64,000 nucleotides of DNA from the NCBI RefSeq assembly GCF_032854445.1, contig NC_088303.1, forward strand, positions 34,079,265 through 34,143,264, read 5' to 3'. The notes beneath the pieces were generated by a model. It did not search any database. It was given only the letters and a program-made list of their open reading frames with translations, and was not told the DNA's origin. Of the stretch, positions 47,201-59,200 are shown in pieces. How positions within the stretch are numbered: the stretch's first letter is position 1; each line of letters opens with the position of its first letter. The DNA is from Liolophura sinensis. Taxonomy: Eukaryota > Mollusca > Polyplacophora > Chitonida > Chitonidae. A program made the translations under genes and the position numbers.

Positions 47201-50200
47201 ACAAACATCGCTCGGTCACAGCTTTTCCTTAGGCAGTGCATGTACATATATGCGTAGGCAAAACCATTAATAGAACTGGAGCATTGTGCCTCCAACAGGG
47301 GTGACTTTCCAAAACTACTGACATGTACATGGGTTAGGCTACCACATATATATGTTCTTACATGCAGAAGTATAATGTACATGTATTTTATACAGTAGGA
47401 TACCATGTCAGTTCTGATTATTAACCTTTTGCCAGTGAGGTTTTGTGTTCAAATCCAGCTCCAAGGAGCTTGTGTATAAGGAATGTCAGGTACACACATA
47501 CCTACATATATTTACTGGGCATCGTAAGGTCTTTACCTCAGTTTTTTCTTCATTTTCCTTGACCCACCATCACAAAGTTCTTCAGGATGGGGTAGCACAC
47601 CAATGAAAACAACAAAGAAGTAAATACTGCGCATGTGAACACGATTAATGCAGGCTTATAATGTTTCATAAAGATATATTTCCAAAGTTTTAAAGTTAGT
47701 AGAGCGCTAGAGCAGTTTACATGTTAAAGTTTTTGCATTGGATTAACAGAACAGTTTGTCTTGGTTTAATCACATTTAAAGTCATAGAATTACATAGGTG
47801 TGGTGTACATAATGATAAGAGTGTAGTATATACATGTACCTGTACATGCTGTGGTCAGGTATGGTATGCGATATATACCTATAGGTTACCAGCAGAATAG
47901 TTACAAAGCTGGTCATGTTAGCAGTAGAATTGAATATGTTTATAAAAGTTTTTCAATATGAAACATTAGGATACTTGAGATACAATTAATTGATATATAT
48001 ATATATATATAGATATATTATGACATGTAGAGTGTAATCAACATTATTTAATACTATAGGCCGATATTTAATTACTTTTCCATTGTATAATGTAAATTAT
48101 ATGTACATTGTAACTATGAAGGATAGTCAAGTTAGTTACATGAAGCAGGCCATGGCCGAGCGTTTAAGGTACTAATTGTCTTTCAAGAGGTGCAGGTTCA
48201 AACCCAGCCTTGGCTGGTATTTCTCGACTCCCCTAATCCCACTGTTCATGGGGTTATGGTGATAGTACATGTTTATAGTATGCTGTGGTCGTTCAGGCAT
48301 TTAACACTTGTCTGCCACTATTTCCAATATGGTGTATATATGTATATCTATACAATGTATGTACAGTGCATGTCACAGGTGAAAAAGTCTGTCAGTAAGT
48401 TGACTAGGTCAATTGCCAGGGCTGTTTGCTTCCCCCCACCCATAATACTGCCTACTATCATATATTTCATAATTCTTTAGTACATGTATGTTGTTACATC
48501 AACATCAACATACTATAACATAATATCATACTATATAAATAAATGAATTACATCTAGCAACAGATGGGATGGTCTGTACAAAGTGCTTGAGTTTTGCTGT
48601 ATTGCTTCAGTGCATATGTACTGAAGTGATTTTTGACCATATCACATAAGCCAAACAGGTTGACATACAGGTACTGCAGAAAATCTTTGGACCAATTTGT
48701 AAAACGAGTTTTACAGATTCCCTGTTGTGCAATTGTATATACACACAATTTTATGCCATACCCACCTATGTGTACGGATATGTATTTGCAAAAAAAACAG
48801 ATATCAGCACATGCATATAGGTACAGACATGTAGCGCAACAAACACATGCCCTACGTGGGAAGGTCTACCAGCAACCTGCGGATGGTTGTGGGTTTCCTC
48901 CGGGCTCTGCGCGGTTTACACCTACCATAATGCTGACCGCCGACGTATAAGTGAAATATTCTTGAGTACGGCCCCAATCGCCAATCAATCAAACATGCAC
49001 ATGTAGATATTTGGTATTCTGCTGACTAGGCTGTGAGATATTAAACTCATAAATGCCTTTATTGATTTTGTGGGTTTGAATTATGGTTATATACATTGAG
49101 CACCTATGTGTGTTAATATATGTATCTGATAATACAGGAGGTCACTGTAGTGCATGTACATATATCTAGCTTGAATTTTGTAAAAGCAGTAAATAAATAA
49201 ATAAAATAAAATATGTGTACGTTGAATTTGTCACAAACAGATTTAATTAGTACATGTAGCAATATAGCTATCAGGACTGTGATAGGAATGAAATATTTCA
49301 CCATACATGGACAATTGTGTTTGCGATGTACATTTCCGTACACAGACTCCATGGGAATTTACATTTCGCATTGAAGCCCGTCAGCATTAGGCAACACCTG
49401 TTATCAGCATGTTTTCATATCCACTTGTCAGATGATTTCACCGTAGGTGTCAAAACATTGTTCTCTGTGATGTGCCTTTGGTCTGGTCAATGCCAGGTAG
49501 AACAGCTGTGTGTGATGGATACATGGCGGTAGATAGAATAATACAGGTGAAAACCATAGTCATATAGGTGCTGCAAACCATTTATGATAATGTACTGTAT
49601 TATGAAGATACATATACAGGCATTCATACATATTCGAGACCGAACATTTGACATTTGGCATTTTACTTGCACAGACATGACGATGGAAACATTTGCCTAT
49701 GAGCATCGTGGAAGTTAATACAAACCTCTGCTTCATGGCCTCCAAAGTCCAGAACTAGGCTTTGTTGACATTCACAATTTACGTATGCTGTGCAGATTGT
49801 TCTGTTGTCTAGAAACAGTTATATTCCCATTATTACCAGCAATAGTTTGATAATAAATATCGTCCAATGTTATTCATTTCTCTTCACCTTTCCATGTTTT
49901 AACTTTCACCTGGTCATCTACTGGCCACTGCCGGTGACGAATAAAGTGCCCAAATGTGCACGGTCTTGAATGAATACATGCATGTAGGGATGCATACATA
50001 TACAGTGGAATGTATTTGCAAATAAATGTTGCAATTTGCACGCAGATATGAAAAAAATATGTAAAGCCTTTAAGAAGCCTGATATTTAAATATTCTAGAA
50101 ATTTTATGTACAATTTCCTGCATTAATACTCTCTTGAGACATGTATAAATACATGTACAGTATGACTATTTTTTCTCTCCTTTCACATGTAGAATCAAAT

Positions 50201-53200
50201 CCCCAATATTTTTCGAATTTTATACCGTTACGTGTTTATATGTTGAAAGAATACAGGATTGACTTAAATATCACAACATTCCCACATATACGTTTATTAG
50301 TGTCTTTTGGATTATATGTTAAATATTTTTAGATTGTTTGGAGACGCCTGAGAGAGGTTACACTGCAAATGTTTATGTCCATAATCACCAAGTTTGTGTG
50401 TTTGTTGTGATGTGTATAACCACCAATATCATTTTTGAAATTAGATCAATTGAATATAGAGATGATATCAGTATGGATAGGTTTGACAATGCTGGTGGTC
50501 AACAAAACAACAAGAACACTTAGTACATGATAAGTTGTTCACATTGGTTTTTTGTAAGTTCCAATCTGTATATGTATGTATACATACCGTGTCGCATTAT
50601 TGCCATTTTGCAGTTTGCCAGTACATCTTATGATGTGAGAAGTCTTTTCTGAAACCTTGTGAATAGGTCATAATGTACTGAATGTTCTTTGCTGTTTTAT
50701 TCATCACTAGCGTTGAATATTGATATCCAAGAAATTAATGAATCAGTGATGATGACCCAAAGTTTTGCTGTAATAATCTTTTGAAATTTGTTGAGCATTT
50801 TTTTTTCTTTTGCTGGAATTTGATTGCTTTGCAGATGAAAGTTCTTCCAGGGAATTCATGTTGGTTATTTATGCTTTAGTCTTTTTTTTTTTTTTGTTTA
50901 CGTACATGATTGAGCAGTAATTAGTCCAAGTGAACACAGCTACAATGTGAGTGCACCAGTATCAAAACCACCATTTCAGTCTTTACCAAAGGCATATAGA
51001 AGTTTAATAGTATAAAGGACATACATGTAATTTGTTTTTGATTTATATTTATTTGACTGGTGTTTTACGCCGTACTCAAGAATATTTCACTTATATGACG
51101 GTGGCAAGCATTATGGTGGGTTGAAACACGGCCAGGGCCCGAGGGAAACCCACGACCATCTGCAGGTTTTTGGCAGACTTTCCCACGTACGCCTGGAGAT
51201 GTAGCCAGCATGAGCTGGACTTGAACTCACACCGACTGCATTGGTGAGAGACTCCTGGGTCATAACGCTGCAGTAGCGTGCTAACCAACGATTTGTTTTT
51301 GTATTTGGTTGCTCTTTATGGAGACTGAAATATGACTTACCGTAAATCTATCAACCTCTGTAACAGTTTTTTCAGTAGAATTTATGCGTACAATTGTTTT
51401 GAAAATGATGCTAAAAATGATTTGTTTGTGTCGTTAAAGACACAAGCTTCATAAAACTGTACAAATTATTTCTCTACAACTCAAAGTTCTCTCAGAATGT
51501 TTCAAAATATTGGTTGCAGAGGTGGTTGAAAAGGTTAAAGAATTAGTTTACTTACATTTCAACTTGTATGTTTATAAAACCTTGAAAGAGTTCACTAGCA
51601 CATTTATGTACTTGTGATCCAGTCTTCAGTTTCTTCTATGTTTAATCTCATGTGTCTGCAAAAGTGTTTTCAATATTCTTGTTTAATTTGTTGTTTTTGC
51701 AGAGCACATCTATGGATGAAGGGTTACACATGAATGCCCCGTCCACCAGCCAGTATGAACCTGGCTCGGATATTTTCTTTTCGGACAACAAAAGGCGAAT
51801 AGGTAATCATGTAGTCTGCATTATGTATTGATAATTGATAATTGTTGGACCGATGAATTCAAGACTTGTACCAGTACTTCTCAGCTCAAGCGTTTGATTC
51901 TCTTCATAATAACAACGTGTACTGAAGAGGTGTGCACATTTAGATGCTAAGTCTGATCATGGAAACCTCATATTAGCTCTAGAGTTTAATATTGCGGTTT
52001 AAGAAATTGTCAAATAACTGTGCCGAATAAGATAAGTATTAAAAACACAGTGATGAAACTTCTACGGGTTGCCATTTGCCTATGCATGTACATGTAATTG
52101 AGGTGTACAGAGTTTAATGGTTTTTTTTATTTTATTTTTTGGAATAAGATCCGACCATAGTATATTAAGACTTCGATTACTTTAGTGATTTTTTGTACAT
52201 GTTTAATTTTTCAAGCATTTACATGTATTTTCTCTAACAGACTACATGTTAGCCTTTGAGGAGCCGCTGGTTTCGAACAAAGCAAAGGATGAGAAACATG
52301 CACAGTGGCGACAGAAATTCATGAAAAGTCTGCGCAAAGTTGGCCTTCAGATGGAAGAGGTAAGCTCAGTTCTCTACCGTAGGTGAAATTTCGTTTGCAA
52401 TGCAAGCACATTCCAAATGTTGCCGACTGTAAAACACATTTTCTAGAATTCTTACCATATTACAGTTGATGAATGCAAACTGAAATGTCTGTCGTGTGAT
52501 ATGACCTAATTAGTAAAGATGTTCCATTTAGTGTGAATGTACCGATATTGTACATGTATGTATTATATGCAGAAATGATGAGATGTTGCAGAGTGTGAGC
52601 CAACATGTACTTACATGTTTTTTAACTGCCCTATGTAGTAATACATGTTGCTTCTGTATATATTATTTCTTTCTGGTGTGTTTAATAGTTCATACTGGAA
52701 AATATTTCACTTACATGATTGTGGTATTAAAGGATTGTGGTGTAGTGAACTAGGCAGAGCATGAGGGAAACTATTGCACATCAGATGTCTGACAAAAACC
52801 CTTAATTTAATGAAGGATTCATAAAATGTGGTTGTAAGATATAGATTGTAACTCTTCTGTGTCTAAACTAATAATACAAAAATGAAACAAAAAAAAAAGT
52901 GGACACATATGTTTCATTCTTGGATCACACTTGCTGTCAGTGCACGTTTATGCATATTTTCCATTAGCACTTTTCAAATTTTTCAACAGTAATGTCAGAG
53001 TTGAATCATTGTGACCATAAGCATAAAGCCAAGTGTATGGTCTCTTCACTGCCCAGCCTTAGTCCCACCCAACCCAACCCCACTTTGCCACCACCCACTT
53101 GCCACTTTTATTCTCTAATAATTGTTCTTGCAGCATTTTCAATGTACATTATTAGTGTCGGTCATTAACTTGTAGGATAACCGCAGATGACTGTTTTTAA

Positions 53201-56200
53201 TATGTTTAAAACCATTTTTACCACTGATGATCAAGTCTGAAAAGCTTATTGTGCCCCCATGCTTATTAGAACATTTCTCAAACTAATGTAGAGTCAAAAA
53301 AAAAAAACATAACAGGTATGTTTCATGAACCCTTTAATACTGATACATCAGGAGCTGGCTGGAGCATGGGTCAAGGTCATTTTGTCAGCCACTGCTGTTT
53401 GTGACACTTCAGCCAATTGAGCATTCTATTTAGGGCCCTTTTGTTTCTTCTACTACATACCCCTGTTGACTGTTAATATGTAAATTGCAGCCCATTATGG
53501 ACAATTATCCAGTTGGCTATAGCTCTCAAATTCCTAGTGGTATAATTAACGTTTGTGTTAGGCGTGTAGTGTAAGAGAAATTAAATGATAACCACAGGTT
53601 GGCTAATTGGATGATAATGTAAACTTATAGTGTTTGATAATGTGATTTACTTTATTTCGCATGAAGTTTAGCATTTTTAACGTATGTGACGCATTTTGCT
53701 TCATTCGGTTTGATGCACCTTGTATTTTTTCTTTAACTTTGATGAATTTCTTATCAGAAAAACTTGAGTACTGGCATGAAAAGTATCATTGTAGGGCCTA
53801 TTTGGGCTTATCACTAATTTTGATTTTTGTCTTTGGTCTGCATCTCTTTTATGTATTAAAGTCACACTGTCTGTACCTTTTTTTGACATCCTTCCTCTTT
53901 AAACATGAGCTGTCCACTTTGCAAGTGGCTATAGTGCAAAGCGACATTAGCTTTTTCCTTTTGAGGATTGAAATGAAGATCATTTTGCTGATCAAACATT
54001 GTGTCTTTGTAAACCTGTAAATGTGCATATTTACAATTGTGGATTGCCCCAAAGGACCATAAATTTTATCCATGACTAACTTGCCCATTTTCCCAGAGTC
54101 AGAGTTCTGTTGATTTTAGAAAAGTGTTTTGATGTTTGCTTGGAACATGGTATGATATTCTACTGGAAAATTGTAAGTTTCAACACTAAACGTACTATTT
54201 TGTAACATTTATTTGGCTCTAAAAATGCACATTTGTGGGTGAAATTTTAAGTCATTCAGGGTAAACATATTGTACTATACTGTAACAGTATGGTACACAT
54301 GTACATGTACAGTATGTATGTGTGTACATGTGCACTATTGTATATTAATAGGCACATTTTTTTCTGTTTGTGTACATTTATGTGTATTGTGGCATGTATA
54401 TGTGCTGTACATGTATGCTGTGTATGCTGATGTGTACAGCAGTAACCCCTGATACACAGTCCTGTGTGTGTGGGAGAAGTGGTAATGAGTCTGGCTCAAT
54501 GTGTGATCCCTGGACACCTTCTTCCGTGGGGAAAAGGTTAACAGGTTTTGTTCGTGATTACATGGAACTCAGTTCTCCTCTCCTGCTCCCAGCAGCTATC
54601 CTAATCACATTGTCCTCTAGTTGTCACGGCTATGCCTATGATGGACTACATGAAAACTAGCTTTGCTTGGTTTGACTGTGTGGATGCAAGCATTACTTGG
54701 TTTGACTGCATGGACACCAGCTTTGCTTGGTTTGACTGTGGACACCAGTCTTGCTTTGATTCTGTGAACTCCAGCTTTGGTTGGTGTAGACACAAGCTGT
54801 CTTTGATTGGATTGTATGAAGACTGACTTTGCTTGGTTTGACTGTGTGAACACCAGTTTTGCTTGGTTCAACTGTATGGTATGGACACCAGAAATGTGAC
54901 TGATACTGTGAACCCCTGCTTAGCTTGGTTTGACTATATGAACCTCAGCTTAGCTTAGTTCGAGTAAAAGAACCCCAGCTTGGCTTGGATGCCAGTTTTC
55001 TATGGTTACCAAATGGTTGTTTCCACGTTTCATTTCTCTGGGTTCTCATGAACTACAATTCATCAAATAGTTTGCATAAAACTGAGACTACATTAATGCA
55101 TGTCGCCAGTTCAGGCTTCAATCACTTATATAATTGATTTTATTTATTTATTTGATTGGTGTTTCACGGCGTACTCAAGAAGATTTCACTTATACGATGG
55201 CAACGAGCATTATAGTGGGAGGAAACCGGGCATAGCTTGGGGGAAACCCATGACCATCTGGAGGTTATTCCCACTTACGGCTGGAGAGGAAGCCAGCATG
55301 AGCTGGACTTGAGCACACAGCTACTGCAATGGTGAGAGGCTCATGGGTCATTGCGCTGCACTAGCACACTAACCAACTGAGCCACAGAGACCCCTTTATA
55401 TAATTGACTTTGGACATATATACCTATATGGGATGTGGGATGTCCTAGACTCTGGTTTATTCATATTTATACCTAAATTTATACCTATATGGCAGGCCTC
55501 TCTAATTTTTATATAAAAAAAATGGCTTTGATATGTGTATTAATAAACCTTTTATTTTTTAAATTAGGATAAAGCCGCGATGTAATTAAGCTACATAATG
55601 ATTCAGGAACTTATAAAGCACATCTACATTGTTCTTTTTATTCAGTGTGGAAAATGTATATATTCATTGGGAAGAAAAAACAGCAAATAAAAGCGGCCAT
55701 TTGTCACATGCATCGAGCCCACAGTACAGAACCAGATGTACACCATTCCCAAACAACAACAACAACAAGGACAACAATACAATCCTTTCATATGAACTGA
55801 TCTGATGCAGCATAAAAGGAAACATGTAAAACATAGGCAGCTGAAGTAATGTCCTATGCTTTATGTCCCTGCACACTCATGTCTCCCCTCAGCACTCTGT
55901 AAACTAGAGATGTCACCTGTGTGTTTTATATTATTTATCTACAGTTTTATGAGTTGCCATGAGTTGGCAAACTACAGTGTATCCCCAACCCACGTTATGC
56001 TACCCCAACCCATGTTATGCATCCCCAACCCATGTTATGCATCCCCAACCCATGTTATGCATCCCCAACCCATGTTATGCATCCCCAACCCACGTTATGC
56101 ATCCCCAACCCATGTTATGCTACCCCAACCTATGTTATGCTACCCCAACCCATGTTATGCTACCCCAACCCATGTTATGCATCCCCAACCCATGTTATGC

Positions 56201-59200
56201 TACCCCAACCCACGTTATGCATCCCCAACCCATGTTATGCTACCCCAACCTATGTTATGCTACCCCAACCCATGTTATGCTACCCCCAACCCATGTTATG
56301 CTACCCCAACCTATGTTATGCTACCCCAACCCATGTTATGCTACCCCCAACCCATGTTATGCTACCCCAACCCACATTATGCACCCCCAACCCATGTTAT
56401 GCTACCCCAACCTATGTTATGCTACCCCAACCCATGTTATGCTACCCCAATCCACATTATGCATCCCCAACCTATGTTATGCTACCCCAACCCATGTTAT
56501 GCTACCCCAACCCACATTATGCATCCCCAACCAATTTTATGCTACCCCAACCTATGTTATGCTACCCCAACCTATGTTATGCATCCCCAACCACATTATG
56601 CATCCTCAACCCACGTTATGCATCCCCAACCAATGTTATTCATCCTCAACCCATGTTATGCATCCCCAACCCATGTTATGCATCCCCAACCCACGTCATG
56701 TATCCCCAACCTATGTTATGCTACCCCAACCCACGTCATGTATCCCCAACCAATGTTATGCTACCCCAACCCATGTTATGCTACCCCAACCTACGTTATG
56801 CATCCCCAACCCACATTATGCATCCTCAACCCACGTTATGCATCCCCAACCAATGTTATTCATCCTCAACCCTTATTATTCATCCTCAACCTGTATTATG
56901 CATCCCCAACCCATGTTGTGCATCCCCAACCCACATTATGCATCCTCAACCCACGTCATGTATCCCCAACCCATGTTATGCTATCCCAACCCACGTTATT
57001 CTACCCCAACCCATGTTATGCTACCCCAACCCACGTCATGTATCCCCAACCCATGTTATTCTACCCCAACCCATGTTATGCACCCCAACCCACGTTATGC
57101 ATCCCCAACCTACGTTATGTATCCCCAACCCACATTATGCATCCTCCACCCACATTATGCATCCTCAACCAATGTTATTCATCCTCAACCCGTATTATGC
57201 ATCCCCAACCCACGTTATGCATCCCAAACCCACGTTATGCATCCCCAACCCATGTTATCCATCCCCAACCCACATCATGTATCCCCAACCCCTGTCATGC
57301 ATCCCCAACCCATGTTATGCATCCCCAACCCACGTTATGCATCCCCAACCCATGTTATGCATCCCCAACCCACGTCATGTATCCCCAACCCCTGTCATGC
57401 ATCCCCAACCCATGTTATGCATTCTCAACCTATGTTATGCACCCTCAATGTATGTTATGCATGGACTGTAACAAAAGGATTTTTATGAACATCTCACTTA
57501 TTGGCAGTCTGTGGTATATACTGAAGGTAGATGCTTCAACAGGGCATACATGTACTCTGCTAGGCAGTAATATTTCTTATCATAATGTTACTGTTTTTAT
57601 TATATTTCTCATCATGATCGTGTGTTTTTTTAATATCTCAGGAAAATGTTCAGAATGAGAAGACTCTGATAAACTTCATCAAGTTGCATGCGCCGTGGTC
57701 AGTGCTATGTGAGTGGGCTGAACACCTCAGTATGAGAGCACCACTGCAGGTCAGTTACCATGGATACAACACAGATGGTTGGATTTTTTATTTTTTTTTT
57801 CTTTTTCATTTTTTTAATTACTGTGTTTGACTGCTTTTTCCCTTAGTAAGTGACTCATTTTGTGAGTTATTTTGATTAGGTGATATCCCACTGGAAACCT
57901 GTAAGTTTCAGCTTCAAAAATAATGTTTTACAACCTTTCTTTGCCTCCAAAAGACACTTGTTGGGGGCAGGTTTTTATGTCAAATACAGTATGGATTTGT
58001 GCTTGGGGGCTTGTTTCACAGTATGATCATATCAGCCATGTTAATGGTTTAATGTTCAGCACAACCATGGCCATGAGCTTACAGTCTTTATTAAAACCCG
58101 TCCTTCACATTATCAAAGGTAATGACCTTTAAAACAGAAGTAACCGTCGTCAGAAATACGGTGGATGTAGCATATGAAGGAAAAAAAAGACCTAAGCTTG
58201 TTTTTTTCTTTAACCCAAACTAATGTATTTATAAACCATTCATTATACAGTAATAGTGTGGTCAGCCACAGTACTGATGCATGTTGTGTCAGGTACAATA
58301 ACATTCTTACGCTAATTTCGCATAAAAATGAGCAACTTTCTGTCCAATTTATGCATATTTATTATTTGATTTTTGGAGAATAAACAACATTGGTGGGATG
58401 GGCCAGTTTCAGGGCTTCACAAAAAGTATAATTTTATCTGTCTACACAAAATAATGCCTTCAGAATATGCTTAAATAAAGACCTCACAAACATGCAAAAA
58501 GGTTGAAGAATTAGAGTACTATGTGTACTAGAGTGTATATTATACAAATGAAGTTGTCAAAAATTTTGTGCGTGGGTTAATATAGACGGTAACAAAAGTA
58601 GAAATATTGGTCTTAACACTATTAATGTGGTCAGTGAAAATCCATCGTAGGTGTGTACATTTTATTACATTTAATTCAGTTTAACATAATAAATTTTTGG
58701 AAAATAGTTTTCATTTGTCTTTTTCTTTAGCAATTTCTTAATACATGCAGTATGCTCGTCAAAATAAACTCTACAATGTTATCATGTATAATTTCACTGT
58801 TTTGGGGTTTTTTTTTCTCCGCGCATTAGCATGTAATATTTACATCTGTGATGTTGTATTCTTCCGAAGTAACTTCTTTCATGAGACAGATTTGAAAATG
58901 AGCAGCAGATAGTTGTAGGTGGAGGTATAGAATGTTCGTATCATCAGTTCATCACTGTTACAATTTCAGGCACATCCAAACCCCAGTAATGACTGGTCAG
59001 GGAAGCTATTGGCAAAACTCAAAGTTCCCAATATCATGTATCAGGAAGTACCGAATACACCCCTGGATTATTACACCTGTGCTTTCAAAAAATCCAAAAT
59101 GGAAAGGTATGACCTGCACACTTGGTTTATAGTATTTTAGTAGACCGGTTTTTCTGAACATTTGGTTCAATTTGAAATTTGAGCTCAGCTCTGGGACTAT

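Larger units (their letters stand above)
39908..51530 (+). repeat. Pair of related dispersed repeats (39908-40112 and 51338-51530)
   Basis: Both contain, in order, GTAAATCT, TTTTTCAGT..AATTTATGC, ACAATT, GTGTC[A/G]TTAAAGA, GCTTCATAAAACT, a TTACACATCACA/CTACAACTCAAA region and ATTTCAAA. Same orientation, 11 kb apart, one in the upstream region and one in the first anoctamin intron. Confidence 0.65.
54157..57985 (+). repeat. Pair of related dispersed repeats (54157-54260 and 57890-57985)
   Basis: Both hold ACTGGAAA, TGTAAGTTTCA, an ATTTTGTAAC/GTTTTACAAC block, CTTTG/TTTGGCTC and ACATTTGTGGG/ACTTGTTGGGG in the same order. They lie on either side of the 1.5-kb minisatellite and exon 4. Confidence 0.5.

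Noticed and set aside
48152..48226. A tRNA gene (Ser/Leu type)
   Set aside because: A and B boxes are present, but the acceptor stem does not pair and the T stem has a mismatch, so it is a SINE head or pseudogene.
55856..57658. A 600-codon forward open frame
   Set aside because: It is generated by the 20-bp minisatellite, which lacks stops in all three frames. It overlaps an intron and enters anoctamin exon 4 in the wrong phase.
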